Of a DNA stretch of 64,000 nt, positions 48,355 to 58,665 are shown in pieces. The notes under the pieces were generated by a model. That model was not told the DNA's origin. It did no database searches and was given only the letters and a program-made list of their open reading frames with translations. Each line of letters begins with the position of its first letter. The first letter of the stretch is position 1. A program made the translations under genes and the position numbers. The stretch is from Jiella endophytica (GTDB lineage Bacteria; Pseudomonadota; Alphaproteobacteria; Rhizobiales; Rhizobiaceae), in contig NZ_SOZD01000008.1 in NCBI RefSeq assembly GCF_004519335.1, forward strand, positions 62,001 through 126,000. The letters run 5' to 3'.

Positions 48355-49719
48355 TCAGAGCGTCGCCTTCAACTCGTCGAGCCCCTTGCGGGTCGCGGCG
48401 ACGATCGTGTCGATATGCTCCTTCTCGACGATCAGCGGCGGGCAGAAGGCGAGGCAGTCGCCGATCGCCCGCGAAATCACGCCATTCGCCTGGACAAGGC
48501 CGAAGGCTGCCGCCGCCATCGCCCCCGGCGGCTGCATCGCCACCTTCGCCTTCTTGTCGGTGACGAGTTCGACTGCCGCGATCAGGCCGACACCGCGCAC
48601 TTCGCCGACCAGCGGGTGATCGAGCAGCGAGCCGAGCTGCTCCTGGAAATAGGGGGCGATCTCGGCGGCGTGCTCGACCAGACGCTTTTCCTCGATGATC
48701 GCGAGGTTCTCGAGCGAAACCGCAGCCGCCACCGGATGGCCCGAGGCGGTGAAACCGTGGCCGAAGGTGCCGATCTCGGAGGACTGGTCGGCCACCGGCT
48801 GATAGACGCGGTCGTTGATGATCAATGCCGAGATCGGCAGGTAGGAGGACGACAGCGCCTTGGAGACGGTCATGATGTCCGGCTCGATGCCGTAGGTCTG
48901 GCAGCCGAACATGTTGCCCGTCCGGCCGAAGCCGCAGATCACCTCGTCGGCGACCAGCAGGATGTCGTATTTCTTCAGGACCGCCTGGATCTTCTCCCAA
49001 TAGGTCTTCGGCGGCACGATCACCCCGCCCGCACCCATCACCGGCTCGCCGATGAAGGCGGCGACCGTCTCGGGCCCCTCGGCGAGGATCATCGCCTCGA
49101 GATCGGCGGCACAGCGGCTGGCGAAATCCTCTTCGCTCTCGCCCTCATGGCCCTCGCGCCAGTAGTGCGGGCAGGTCGTGTGGAGGATGCCCTCCATCGG
49201 CAGATCGAAGGCCCGGTGGTTGTTGACGAGCCCGGTCAGGCTGGCGGAGGCCAGCGTCACCCCGTGATAGCCCTTGATCCGGCTGATGATCTTCTTCTTT
49301 TCCGGCTGGCCGAGCGCATTGGCGCGATAGCGCACCAGCTTGATCATCGTGTCGTTGGCTTCGGAGCCGGAATTGGTGAAATAGACCTTCGACATCTTCA
49401 CCGGCGCCATGGCGATCAGCTTCTCGGCAAGCTCGATCGCCGGCTGATGCGACTTGTGGGTGAAGGTGTGGTAGAAATTCAGCTTCTGCATCTGCCGGCT
49501 GGCGGCATCCGCGAGGCGCTTCTCGCCGAAGCCGACGGCGACCGACCAGAGCCCTGCCATCGCCTCGATATAGCGCTTGCCGTCCGTATCGGTGACATGC
49601 ACGCCTTCGCCGCTCTCGATGACGATCGGGCCGACCTCCTCGTGCCGGCGGGCATTGGTGTAGCTGTGGAGGTGATAGGCGACGTCGCGCGCCTCGATCG
49701 AGTTCGGCTGCAGGGTCAT
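48355..49719 (-). CDS. Aspartate/omega-aminotransferase family protein (class III, PLP)
   Basis: 454 residues. The class III signature ILLVADEVICGFGRTGNMFG (PLP-binding Asp) and the Lys site SKALSSSYLPISALI are present. GSEANDTMIKLVRY is the substrate-region motif. Candidate substrates are omega-amino acids or putrescine; the exact one is undetermined. Monocistronic. Confidence 0.92.
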   Translation of the reverse strand: MTLQPNSIEARDVAYHLHSYTNARRHEEVGPIVIESGEGVHVTDTDGKRYIEAMAGLWSVAVGFGEKRLADAASRQMQKLNFYHTFTHKSHQPAIELAEKLIAMAPVKMSKVYFTNSGSEANDTMIKLVRYRANALGQPEKKKIISRIKGYHGVTLASASLTGLVNNHRAFDLPMEGILHTTCPHYWREGHEGESEEDFASRCAADLEAMILAEGPETVAAFIGEPVMGAGGVIVPPKTYWEKIQAVLKKYDILLVADEVICGFGRTGNMFGCQTYGIEPDIMTVSKALSSSYLPISALIINDRVYQPVADQSSEIGTFGHGFTASGHPVAAAVSLENLAIIEEKRLVEHAAEIAPYFQEQLGSLLDHPLVGEVRGVGLIAAVELVTDKKAKVAMQPPGAMAAAAFGLVQANGVISRAIGDCLAFCPPLIVEKEHIDTIVAATRKGLDELKATL

Positions 49720-49986
49720 CGGAAACTCCAGGGGAGGATGGCAGGCCCGGCACGAGGCACCAGCTCGAGCGCCGTGACGGGGCGGGCGGCCGAGCGGCAG
49801 CCCCGTTCCGTCTTATAGGCCGATCACCCGGCCTTCGCCATGCCCGCAATGCGCCGCCGATGCGGATTTGCCGGGTGCGGGACGCTGCCGCAGCGGCATA
49901 AGGGCCTGCCGGGATCCCCCGTAATCTCCTGCCGGATCGCCTGCGGCGCGAGCCTAGGTACGACCGCTCGGAAACGCTCGAAGCGA

Positions 49987-52686
49987 TCAGGGCGTCTGCA
50001 GGAGCCGCTCCAGATAGTCGCGCTCCTGCTGCGGCGACAGCTGGTTGCCGAGCCGCTTGCGGATCTGGTCGAGGATGCGGCGGGCGCGCTGGGTGTCGAT
50101 CTCGTCGGGCACGCCGACATCCTGGCCGAAATCCGGCCCCTGGGTGTTGCGCTGGCGGCCGAGCGGATCGCGGCTCGACTGGTTCATCTGGCGGCCGCCG
50201 AAGCCCGGCCCCATCTGGCCCTGACCGGGCTGCTGGCCCTGCTGCATCGCCTGTTGCATCTGCTGCATCATGTTCTGGGCGCCCCGCCTCAGCGCATCGA
50301 GGGCCTTGCCCTGATGGCCGAAGGCCTCGCCGTCCCGCCCGTCGCCGAGCGCGCCTTCGGCACTGCCCATTTCCTTGCCGGCCTCGCCGAAATCGTCGGA
50401 GGGCTGCATGCCCATGCCCTCGAGCTCCTTGCCCATGGCATCGAGCTCCTTCTGAAGCTGGCCCTGCTCCTTCTGCAGCTGCTTCAGCATCTCCTGCATC
50501 TGTTCGGCGGTCATCTCGCCGCCCGGCTGCTGGCCGCCATTCTGCTGCTGCTGGCCCTCCTGCCCCGGTTGCTGCTGGCCGTCCTGCTGGCGACGATATT
50601 GCTGGCGGCCGAGATCGTAGGTCTGGTCGCGCAGCTGCTGCTGGCGCTGCAGCAGTTCGCCCATCTTGTTCATCTGCTGCTGCATCTGGTTCTGCTGGCC
50701 CTGCCCCTGGCGCTGCTGGCCGGGCCGCATGGCCTGCAGATTGTCCATCATCTGCTGCAGCTCCGAGAGCAGCTGCTGGGCCGCGTCCTTCGAGCCGGAC
50801 TTCGCCAGATCCTCGATCCGGTCGAGCATCTTCTGCAGGTCCTGCGGCCGCAGCTCCTGGAAGTTCTGCGACTGCATCTCCTCCTGGCTCATCGGCGGCA
50901 TGTTCTTCATCTGCTCGGCGAGAGCCTGCATGTATTCCTGCATCGCCTCGCGCAGCTCCTGCATGAGCTTGTCGATCTCCTCGTTCGAGGCGCCGTTCTC
51001 CAGCGCCTCGGCAAGCTTCTCGCGGGCGTCCCGCAGCCGGCGCTCGGCCAGCGAGAGGTCGCCATCCTCTATGCCGAGGGCGATCTCCCACATGAAGTCC
51101 GCGGCAGAGCGCAGCGCATCGTCGTCGTGGGCCGTGGCGATGCGGGTGCGCACGGCCTTCAGCGCGAGATAGTCGGACGGATTGGGGATGAACTCGTCGC
51201 CGCGAAGTGTGACGGCGTCGAGCATCTCGACGACGCGGTCCGCCTGGTTGGCGTCGAGGGCGAGAATCCGGCGCTGCTCCACCACGGCCTTCGCCAGCGG
51301 ATTGAGGAAACGCCGCTCCGGCAGCGTCAGCACCCTGGACTCGGAGCGGCCGGTCTGGCCGGCGTCGTCCTCGGCAACGAGGGTCAGCGCCACCTTCGCG
51401 CCGGCATAGGGGCTTTCGGTGAGATCGACGCTCGATTTCGCCTCGGACGTGCCCTTGCCGCGCCGTGGCAGCGCCAGGCGCATCTCCGGCGCCGGATAGA
51501 GCGGTCTCGCCCCGGCGGCCTTCTCGCCTTCCACCGCGATCTCGCCCTGCGCCTTGCGCACCCCGTAGTCGTCGCCGACCTCGTAGGCGAGCTGCAGCGC
51601 GCCGTTGCGGGCCTCGCTCGGCTCCTCCTTGAAGGCGATGGTCGGATCATCGTCAGGGATGACGTCGAAGCGCCATTCGCCGAGCGAGGAAAAGCTCGTC
51701 GCGACGCTGAGCGAGCCGCCTTCGCCGAGGGTGAACTCGTAGTCCCGCGGACCATCGGCCGGCGCAGCGTCCGCCGTCGCCGTTTCCGCCTTCTCCGGGG
51801 CTTGGGACTTGTCCGCCGAATTCGTATCGCCTTCGGCAGGCTTGGCGCCGCCGTCCTTTGCCTGTTCCTCGGCCGCCTTCTTTGCCGCCTCGACCTCGGC
51901 CGTCGACGGCACGGCGACTGCCTCAGCCCCCTCCTTCGCCGGCCTGAAGTTCACCGCCACATCGGCGCCGTCGCTGACGCGCAGCGAGAAGCGGCTGCCT
52001 TCCGGGACGGTGACGGGCTGGGCATCGGCGGCGGAAAGGAAGATCGGCGCCCGCCTCGTATAGGCCGGCGGCGTCACCCAGGCATCGACGCGGCGGCCGG
52101 CTGCCGCCTCGGTGACCGGCCTCAGGAAGGCGTCGCCGATTCGCCCGCCAGCGGGGCCGAAGGAAAAGGCGAATGCCGTGACGAGAAGCAGCGCCGCAAC
52201 GGCACGAAGGCCGAGCGGGTCGAGCCGCTCGCTTCGCGTCGCCGGCGCACCGCCGGTCAGATGGCGAAGGTCCTTTTCCATCCGCCGCTGGTGTTCGCGC
52301 CAGAGCGCCACGGCGAAGGGATCGTCGCCGCTCGGCCGCTCGCCCTGGGCGCGCAGCGGCTGGTGACGCAGCCGGCTCGTCGCCTCGATCCGCCGGTCGA
52401 CCTCGACGCGCGACGGCAGATGCAGGCGCCGCCGGCCGATGGCGAGCGAAGCGACGGAGAGGATTGCGAGAATTGCAAGAGCGCCGAGCACGACGATGCG
52501 CAGCATGTCCGGCATCAGCCGGAACAGCCCGAACCAGGCAAAGGCGAGAAACAGCGCGGCCGTGCAGGCAAGGCCGAGAACCGCGGGCCAGGTCCGCTCG
52601 ACCATCATCGCCGCATGGGTGGCGCGCCGGGTCCATCCGAGGCGCCGCGTGGGCTGCCATGTCCGTGCTGCGCCGCTGTCAGCCAT
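49987..52686 (-). CDS. DUF4175 (TIGR02302) family membrane protein with Gln-rich tail
   Basis: 899 residues. Two N-terminal membrane spans (about 30-75) and a third at about 155-175, then a long periplasmic region. From about residue 620 to 830 the protein is extremely rich in Gln, Met and Gly (for example QQGQQPGQGQMGPGF), and its helical part resembles a coiled-coil. Family function unknown. It sits downstream of lysA with 141 bases between, in the conserved lysA-DUF4175 order. Confidence 0.92.
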   Translation of the reverse strand: MADSGAARTWQPTRRLGWTRRATHAAMMVERTWPAVLGLACTAALFLAFAWFGLFRLMPDMLRIVVLGALAILAILSVASLAIGRRRLHLPSRVEVDRRIEATSRLRHQPLRAQGERPSGDDPFAVALWREHQRRMEKDLRHLTGGAPATRSERLDPLGLRAVAALLLVTAFAFSFGPAGGRIGDAFLRPVTEAAAGRRVDAWVTPPAYTRRAPIFLSAADAQPVTVPEGSRFSLRVSDGADVAVNFRPAKEGAEAVAVPSTAEVEAAKKAAEEQAKDGGAKPAEGDTNSADKSQAPEKAETATADAAPADGPRDYEFTLGEGGSLSVATSFSSLGEWRFDVIPDDDPTIAFKEEPSEARNGALQLAYEVGDDYGVRKAQGEIAVEGEKAAGARPLYPAPEMRLALPRRGKGTSEAKSSVDLTESPYAGAKVALTLVAEDDAGQTGRSESRVLTLPERRFLNPLAKAVVEQRRILALDANQADRVVEMLDAVTLRGDEFIPNPSDYLALKAVRTRIATAHDDDALRSAADFMWEIALGIEDGDLSLAERRLRDAREKLAEALENGASNEEIDKLMQELREAMQEYMQALAEQMKNMPPMSQEEMQSQNFQELRPQDLQKMLDRIEDLAKSGSKDAAQQLLSELQQMMDNLQAMRPGQQRQGQGQQNQMQQQMNKMGELLQRQQQLRDQTYDLGRQQYRRQQDGQQQPGQEGQQQQNGGQQPGGEMTAEQMQEMLKQLQKEQGQLQKELDAMGKELEGMGMQPSDDFGEAGKEMGSAEGALGDGRDGEAFGHQGKALDALRRGAQNMMQQMQQAMQQGQQPGQGQMGPGFGGRQMNQSSRDPLGRQRNTQGPDFGQDVGVPDEIDTQRARRILDQIRKRLGNQLSPQQERDYLERLLQTP

Positions 52687-52827
52687 TCCCTGCCCCGTCT
52701 CGCACCGTCAGGCTTCAACCGTAGCAGGATTTGAGGCGAAGTGGAGGCGGCTGACGGGACTGTGAAGACCCTGCGACCTCAAGACCTTGCCGTGCGTCGC
52801 AGAGCCGGCGGCGGCACGTTCGCCCGC

Positions 52828-54102
52828 TCAGTGATCGATGGAGAGCCAGGGCGGCAGCCGGTCGAGCCCGATCAATTCGTCAATGGTCTGGCGCGGCCGC
52901 ACGGCGGCGAACTCCCCGCCCTTGACGAGAACCTCGGCGACGAGCGGCCTCGAATTGTAGGTCGAGGACTGCACCGCCCCATAGGCGCCGGCGGAGGAGA
53001 TATAGACGAGGTCGCCGGCCTTCACCCGCGGCATCTCGCGATCTTTGGCAAGGAAGTCGCCGCTCTCGCAGACCGGCCCGACGACGTCGACGGTGAAGCG
53101 GTCGTCGCCGGTCGATTCGCGCACCGGCGCGATATCGTGCCAGGCGTCGTAAAGGGTCGGGCGGATCAGGTCGTTCATCGCCGCGTCGAGAACGACGAAG
53201 GTCTTGCCCTCGGCCTCCTTCACGTAGATCACCCGGGAGACGAGGATGCCGGCATTGGCGGCGATCAGCCGGCCGGGCTCGAACACCACCTGGCAGTCGA
53301 GGTCGCGCACGTGCCGCTTGACGATCTCGGCATAGGCCGGCGGCTCGGGCGGCGGCAGGTTATCGCGTCGATAGGGAACTCCGAGCCCGCCGCCGAGATC
53401 GACGTGACTGATCGGATGGCCAAGGGCGCGCAGCCGCCTGACCAATCCTGCCAGTCGGTCGAAGGCCCGGTCGAACGGCTCCAGCGCCTCGATCTGGCTG
53501 CCGATATGCATGTCGATGCCGGTCACGGCGATGCCGGGCAGTGCCCGCGCCCGCTCGTAGACCGCCTCGGCGCGGTCGAAGGCGATGCCGAACTTGTCGG
53601 ACTTCTTGCCGGTGGAGATCTTGGCGTGGCCGCCGGCATCGACATCCGGATTGATCCGGAAGGAGACGTTGGCGACCAGCCCCGCTTCGCTGGCGCGGGC
53701 CGAGATCGCCTCGAGCTCCGGTTCCGATTCGACGTTGAAGCAGAAGATCTGCGAGGCAAGAGCAATGTCGATCTCGGCGACGGTCTTGCCGACGCCGGAG
53801 AACATGATCTTCTGAGGCGGAATGCCGGCCCTGATCGCCCGGATCAGCTCGCCGCCGGACACCACGTCCGCGCCGGCCCCGAGCGCCGCGAGGGTCGCCA
53901 GCACCGCCTGGTTGGAGTTCGCCTTGACGGCGTAGCAGACCAGCGCATCGATATCGGAAAAGGCGCCGGCAAAGACCTGATAGTGGCGCGAGAGCGTCGC
54001 CGTCGAATAGCAGTAGAACGGCGTCCCGATTTCGGCGGCGATCGTTTCGATGCCGACTTCCTCCGCGTGGAGGCGGCCGTCCTTGAATTCGAAGTGGTTC
54101 AT
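52828..54102 (-). CDS. lysA: Diaminopimelate decarboxylase
   Basis: PLP-dependent final step of lysine synthesis. 424 residues, fold-type III barrel: PLP lysine in VCYAVKANSNQAVLA (about residue 58), the glycine-rich phosphate loop DLGGGLGVPY, and the catalytic Cys in GPVCESGDFLAKDR. Directly downstream of the LptM-like lipoprotein gene (4-base spacing). Confidence 0.97.
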   Translation of the reverse strand: MNHFEFKDGRLHAEEVGIETIAAEIGTPFYCYSTATLSRHYQVFAGAFSDIDALVCYAVKANSNQAVLATLAALGAGADVVSGGELIRAIRAGIPPQKIMFSGVGKTVAEIDIALASQIFCFNVESEPELEAISARASEAGLVANVSFRINPDVDAGGHAKISTGKKSDKFGIAFDRAEAVYERARALPGIAVTGIDMHIGSQIEALEPFDRAFDRLAGLVRRLRALGHPISHVDLGGGLGVPYRRDNLPPPEPPAYAEIVKRHVRDLDCQVVFEPGRLIAANAGILVSRVIYVKEAEGKTFVVLDAAMNDLIRPTLYDAWHDIAPVRESTGDDRFTVDVVGPVCESGDFLAKDREMPRVKAGDLVYISSAGAYGAVQSSTYNSRPLVAEVLVKGGEFAAVRPRQTIDELIGLDRLPPWLSIDH

Positions 54103-54106
54103 CGCG

Positions 54107-54385
54107 TCAGTTCAGCAGCGGATCGAGGATGAATGGCCGCGGCGGAACGTCGTTCTTGGAGACCTCCGCGCCGCTGATCGAGAGGTTCCGGCTGGCGTCC
54201 GTCAGCGACTTCGGCCGGAGCATGGCAGCGGTGTCGCCGCTCTTGCGGCTGTTGTCCGCGCCCTTGACGACCGGCGGCACCTCCTTGGTGGTCGGGCCGA
54301 CCGGCAGATTCTTCACGCCGCAGCCGGCCAGGAGCGCCGTCGCCACGAGGCTCGTCCATACCAGCTTCAAGGATCGCTTTTTCAT
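54107..54385 (-). CDS. LptM/YifL-like small lipoprotein
   Basis: 92 residues. A lipobox ATALLAGCGVKNLP places the lipidated Cys near residue 22, followed by the short motif GVKNLPVGP typical of LptM, which helps assemble the LPS transport complex LptDE. The remaining polar tail is Lys/Pro/Ser-rich. Sits between argH and lysA, as its homologues do in alphaproteobacteria. The LptM function is inferred. Confidence 0.8.
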   Translation of the reverse strand: MKKRSLKLVWTSLVATALLAGCGVKNLPVGPTTKEVPPVVKGADNSRKSGDTAAMLRPKSLTDASRNLSISGAEVSKNDVPPRPFILDPLLN

Positions 54386-54478
54386 TGCCGAATGCCCCGC
54401 GCAGATCGCGCCATTCCGATGGTCGGGAACGGTGATAGCGGGTTCCGCCAGCAAAAGCACCCGCCGCGAGCCGGAATT

Positions 54479-55876
54479 TCACTCGGAGGCAAGGCGCTGT
54501 CGCCAGTAGGCCACTTGCTGGCGGACATTGTCCGGCGCCGTGCCGCCGAAGCTCGTGCGGCTGCGCACCGAGGCATCGACCCCGAGCACCGCATAGACGC
54601 CCTCGCCGATCCTCCCATCGAGCGATTTCAGGACATCGAGCGGCAGTTCCTCCAGCCCGAGGCCGGACCCTTCGGCGAGCGAGACCGCCCGGCCGGTGAC
54701 GTGGTGGGCCTCGCGGAACGGCAGGCCGAGCTCGCGCACCAGATAGTCGGCAAGGTCCGTCGCGGTCGAATAGCCATGGCCGGCAGCCTTGCGCATCGCC
54801 TCGGCGTTCACCTGAAGATCGCGGATCATGCCGGTCGCCGCCGCCAGCGCCAGGCTGAGCGAATCGATGGCGTCGAAGACCTGCTGCTTGTCCTCCTGCA
54901 TGTCCTTCGAATAGGTCAGCGGCAGGCCTTTCATCACCGTCAAAAGCGAGATCAGCGCCCCATTGATCCGGCCGGGCTTGGCGCGCACGAGTTCGGCGGC
55001 GTCCGGATTGCGCTTCTGCGGCATGATCGAGGAGCCGGTGGAAAAGGCGTCGGACAGCCTGACGAAGCCGAATTGCGGCGTCGACCAGATGACGATCTCC
55101 TCGGCGAGCCGCGACAGATGGGTGGCCGAGATCGCCGCGAGCGAGAGGAATTCGAGCGCGAAGTCGCGATCCGACACCGTGTCGAGCGAGTTGCGGGTCG
55201 GCGTCGAAAAGCCCAGCGCTTCGGCCACCATGTGCCGGTCGATGGCAAAGCCGGTGCCGGCCAGCGCCGCGGCTCCCAGCGGACATTCGTCCAGCCGCCG
55301 AAGCGCGTCGCGGCAGCGCGAGCGGTCGCGGGCGGCCATCTCGACATAGGCAAGGCAGTGATGGCCGAAGGTCACCGGCTGGGCGACCTGGAGATGCGTG
55401 AAGCCCGGCATGACGGTCTCGGCATGGGCCTCGGCCTTGTCGAGCAGCGCGGCGAGGAAGTCGGTGAGCTTGGCCTCCAGCGTCTGGAGCGCCGCACGCA
55501 CATGCAGGCGGAAGTCGAGCGCCACCTGGTCGTTGCGCGAGCGCGCGGTGTGCAGACGCCCGGCCGCCGGCCCGATCAGCTCGGCGAGGCGGGACTCCAC
55601 GTTCATGTGGATGTCCTCGAGCTGTCGCGAGAATGTGAAGCTGCCGCTCTCGATCTCGCCTTCGATCTGTTCCAGACCCTCGACGATCCGCGCGGCGTCT
55701 TCCGCCGAAATGATGCCCCGAGCGCCCAGCATTTCCGCATGGGCCTTGGAACCCTGGATGTCTTCGCGATAGAGCCGCTTGTCGAAATCGATCGAGGCGT
55801 TGATCTCCTCCATGATCGCGTCGGGGCCGGAGGCGAAGCGTCCGCCCCACATCTCGTTGCTGGATTTCTGGCTCAT
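54479..55876 (-). CDS. argH: Argininosuccinate lyase
   Basis: Last step of arginine synthesis. 465 residues. Signature [16 protein letters not shown] (catalytic Ser loop of the aspartase/fumarase superfamily), [20 protein letters not shown], and [20 protein letters not shown] are present. Start at [14 protein letters not shown]; a longer upstream frame is antisense to tlpA. Divergent from tlpA. Confidence 0.97.
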   Translation of the reverse strand: MSQKSSNEMWGGRFASGPDAIMEEINASIDFDKRLYREDIQGSKAHAEMLGARGIISAEDAARIVEGLEQIEGEIESGSFTFSRQLEDIHMNVESRLAELIGPAAGRLHTARSRNDQVALDFRLHVRAALQTLEAKLTDFLAALLDKAEAHAETVMPGFTHLQVAQPVTFGHHCLAYVEMAARDRSRCRDALRRLDECPLGAAALAGTGFAIDRHMVAEALGFSTPTRNSLDTVSDRDFALEFLSLAAISATHLSRLAEEIVIWSTPQFGFVRLSDAFSTGSSIMPQKRNPDAAELVRAKPGRINGALISLLTVMKGLPLTYSKDMQEDKQQVFDAIDSLSLALAAATGMIRDLQVNAEAMRKAAGHGYSTATDLADYLVRELGLPFREAHHVTGRAVSLAEGSGLGLEELPLDVLKSLDGRIGEGVYAVLGVDASVRSRTSFGGTAPDNVRQQVAYWRQRLASE

Positions 55877-55913
55877 CGGTACCGTTGGACGAAAGTTTGG
55901 GAGTGATCGGCGA

Positions 55914-56585
55914 ATGACGGCTGAAAGACCACGGCGCTTCGACAGGCGCCTTCTCGCCATTGCGGGCCTGGCGCTCGTCTTCGGCATCGCCGCAGGGTTC
56001 GGTGTGCTATACGTGAGCGAAACCCGGTCTGGCAACGCGGTCGCCTCGTCCTGCCCCCTCGACAAAACCTTCACCGCCGCGATCGACGACAATGCGACCG
56101 GCGAAGTCGCCGCGGTTCGGGCTCTGGACGAGCCCTTCGACGCGGGCGCGATCAGCTTTCAGACCGCCGACGGCAACAAGGCGCAGCTCGCCGACTTCGC
56201 CGGGCAGACGCTGCTCGTCAATGTCTGGGCGACATGGTGCGCGCCGTGCCGGGCCGAGATGCCGGCCCTCGACGCGCTGGAGCGCCAGAAGGGCGGCAAG
56301 GACTTCGCCGTGCTGCCGATCAATGTCGACAATGGCGATGCCGCAAAGCCGAAGAAATTCTACGCCGAAACCAATCTGAAGAGCCTGCCGCTGCTGCATG
56401 ACGGAACGCTCGCGACCTTCAACGACCTGAAGACCAGGGGCCTGACTCTCGGCCTGCCGGTCTCGCTGATCGTCGGGCCGGACGGCTGCGCGCGCGCGGC
56501 GGTGGCGGGGCCGGCCGAATGGGCAAGCCCCGACGCGATCAGGCTGATCGACGCGGTAAAGCAGGCCGAGCCCGCCGGCGCATGA
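55914..56585 (+). CDS. tlpA: TlpA family thiol-disulfide reductase
   Basis: 223 residues with one N-terminal membrane span (about 16-36) and a periplasmic thioredoxin fold. Redox motif [20 protein letters not shown] (WCxxC). TlpA supplies reductant for copper sites of cytochrome oxidase in rhizobia. Divergent from argH, separated by 37 bases, the conserved alphaproteobacterial layout. Confidence 0.93.
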   Translation: MTAERPRRFDRRLLAIAGLALVFGIAAGFGVLYVSETRSGNAVASSCPLDKTFTAAIDDNATGEVAAVRALDEPFDAGAISFQTADGNKAQLADFAGQTLLVNVWATWCAPCRAEMPALDALERQKGGKDFAVLPINVDNGDAAKPKKFYAETNLKSLPLLHDGTLATFNDLKTRGLTLGLPVSLIVGPDGCARAAVAGPAEWASPDAIRLIDAVKQAEPAGA

Positions 56586-56627
56586 GCGAGAGCGGCAGCG
56601 GCAGCGGCAAGGCCGCCGAACGCGCCA

Positions 56628-57509
56628 TCAGCGTGTCGGCACGGGCTCCTCGCCGCGATAATCGTAGAAGCCGCGGCCGGCCTTGCGGCCGAGCCAGCCT
56701 GCCTCGACATATTTCACCAGCAGCGGGCACGGCCGGTACTTGGAATCCGCCAGCCCGTCATAGAGCACCTGCATGATCGACAGGCAGGTATCGAGGCCGA
56801 TGAAGTCGGCGAGCTGCAGCGGCCCCATCGGATGGTTGGCGCCGAGCTTCATCGCGGTGTCGATCGAGGTGACCGAGCCGACGCCCTCATAGAGCGTGTA
56901 GATCGCCTCGTTGATCATCGGCAGCAGGATGCGGTTGACGATGAAGGCCGGAAAATCCTCCGACACGGTGATCGTCTTGTCGAGCGCGCTGACGAAGGTT
57001 TTTGCCGCCCCGAAGGTTTCTTCCTCGGTGGCGATGCCGCGCACCAGCTCGACCAGCTTCATCACCGGTACCGGGTTCATGAAGTGGATGCCCATGAAGC
57101 GCTCGGGCCGGTCGGTGGCCGCCGCCAGCCGGGTGATCGAGATCGACGAGGTGTTCGTCGCCAGCATCGCCTCGGGCTTCAGATGCGGACAGATCTCGCG
57201 GTAGATCTTGCGCTTGACGGTCTCGTCCTCGGTCGCCGCCTCGATGACGAGGTCGCGATCGGCAAGGTCCTTGACGTCGACCGTGACGGAAATGCGCGCG
57301 AGGGCGTCGGCCTTTTCCGCCTCGGTGATCTTCTCGGAGGCGAGCTGGCGGCCCATCGACTTCTCGATCCGCTGCATGCCTGCCGAGATCTGGTCCTCCG
57401 CCAGATCGTAGAGCTTCACATCGAAGCCGGCGAGAGCCGCCACATGGGCGATGCCCGCGCCCATCTGCCCCGCACCGACGACGCCGACCGTCCTGATCTC
57501 AGTGGCCAT
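56628..57509 (-). CDS. hbd: 3-hydroxybutyryl-CoA dehydrogenase
   Basis: 293 residues. NAD-binding motif VGVVGAGQMGAGIAHVAALA (about 7-26), dehydrogenase signature GFYDYRGEEP at the C-terminus, and the catalytic His in GIHFMNPVPVMKLVE. Interconverts acetoacetyl-CoA and 3-hydroxybutyryl-CoA. The gene follows etfA by 76 bases. A TGC-rich palindrome lies just upstream. Confidence 0.96.
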   Translation of the reverse strand: MATEIRTVGVVGAGQMGAGIAHVAALAGFDVKLYDLAEDQISAGMQRIEKSMGRQLASEKITEAEKADALARISVTVDVKDLADRDLVIEAATEDETVKRKIYREICPHLKPEAMLATNTSSISITRLAAATDRPERFMGIHFMNPVPVMKLVELVRGIATEEETFGAAKTFVSALDKTITVSEDFPAFIVNRILLPMINEAIYTLYEGVGSVTSIDTAMKLGANHPMGPLQLADFIGLDTCLSIMQVLYDGLADSKYRPCPLLVKYVEAGWLGRKAGRGFYDYRGEEPVPTR

Positions 57510-57532
57510 AGCGGCTCTCTCCCATGTCTTTT

Positions 57533-57549
57533 TGTTGCATCGCAGCATA
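57533..57549. promoter_or_regulatory. TGC-rich palindrome upstream of hbd
   Basis: TGTTGCATCGCAGCATA carries TTGC-N2-TGC-like symmetry and resembles PhaR-type operators of polyhydroxybutyrate genes. It lies about 25 bases before the hbd start codon. PhaR control would fit this enzyme, which is inference. Confidence 0.45.
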
Positions 57550-57585
57550 GTCGCCGGTGGAGCGGCGATCAAGCGGATGCAGGCA

Positions 57586-58515
57586 TCACAGCTTGTCCTT
57601 CATCTCCGGGAGGATCTGGAACAGATCGCCGACGAGGCCGTAATCAGCGATCTGGAAGATCGGCGCTTCCTCGTCCTTGTTGATGGCGACGATGACCTTG
57701 GAATCCTTCATGCCGGCGAGATGCTGGATCGCGCCGGAAATGCCGGCAGCGATGTAGAGCTCCGGCGCCACGACCTTGCCGGTCTGGCCGACCTGCCAGT
57801 CGTTGGGGGCGTATCCGGCATCCACCGCCGCCCGCGAGGCGCCGACGGCTGCGCCGAGCTTGTCGGCGAGTGGCAGGATGACCTCGTCGAACTTCTCCTT
57901 CGAGCCGAGCGCCCGGCCGCCGGAGAGGATGATCTTCGCCGCCGTCAGCTCCGGCCGCTCGGAATGGGCGAGCTTCTCCTCGACGAAGCTCGAAAGCCCA
58001 GGATCGCCCGCAGCGTCGACGCTCGCAATGTCCGCAGATCCGCCCTCGCCTGCCGCCTGGAAGGCCGAGGTGCGCACCGTGATGACCTTCTTGGCGTCCT
58101 TCGACTTCACCGTCTGGATGGCGTTGCCGGCATAGATCGGCCGCTCGAACGTATCGGCAGCGACGACGCCGGTCACATCCGAAACCTGCATGACGTCGAG
58201 AAGCGCCGCGACGCGCGGTGCGACGTTCTTGCCGGTGGTCGTTGCGGCAAAGACGATGGCGTCGTAGTCGCCGGCGAGCTTGACGACCAGATCGGCGAGC
58301 GGCTCGGCGAGCTGATGGGCATAGGCCGCGTCATCTGCGGTCAGCACCTTCGCGATCCCCTCGAGCTTCGCCGCGGCTTCCGCGACGCTGCCGGCCCCCT
58401 CACCGGCAACGAGAACATGCACGTCGCTGCCAAGCTTGGTGGCCGCGGCGAGCGCCTTGGCGGTCTGCTCCGAAAGGCTCTGATTGTCGTGTTCGGCGAT
58501 GAGAAGTGTGGTCAT
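57586..58515 (-). CDS. etfA: Electron transfer flavoprotein subunit alpha
   Basis: 309 residues. C-terminal FAD-binding domain with [15 protein letters not shown] and [20 protein letters not shown], and the N-terminal [20 protein letters not shown] matches the family. Accepts electrons from acyl-CoA dehydrogenases and passes them to ETF-ubiquinone oxidoreductase. Downstream of etfB. Confidence 0.97.
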   Translation of the reverse strand: MTTLLIAEHDNQSLSEQTAKALAAATKLGSDVHVLVAGEGAGSVAEAAAKLEGIAKVLTADDAAYAHQLAEPLADLVVKLAGDYDAIVFAATTTGKNVAPRVAALLDVMQVSDVTGVVAADTFERPIYAGNAIQTVKSKDAKKVITVRTSAFQAAGEGGSADIASVDAAGDPGLSSFVEEKLAHSERPELTAAKIILSGGRALGSKEKFDEVILPLADKLGAAVGASRAAVDAGYAPNDWQVGQTGKVVAPELYIAAGISGAIQHLAGMKDSKVIVAINKDEEAPIFQIADYGLVGDLFQILPEMKDKL

Positions 58516-58665
58516 CTTGTCTCTCCGGCGCTCCGGTCGGATCGCCTGGACGGCGATGAAGCGCAAAATCCTCGAAATAGCCGCCCGGCAGACGCCGAGC
58601 CTGTCCTGGCCGGGTCACGCCGCCTCGCCTTCAAGGGCTCCCGGCGGCGTTCCACCCGGACGCCC

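Noticed and set aside
49840-52734. Long Leu/His-rich plus-strand frame opposite DUF4175
   Set aside because: Produced by the antisense reading of CAG/CTG-rich codons of the Gln-rich protein; no start signal or domain.
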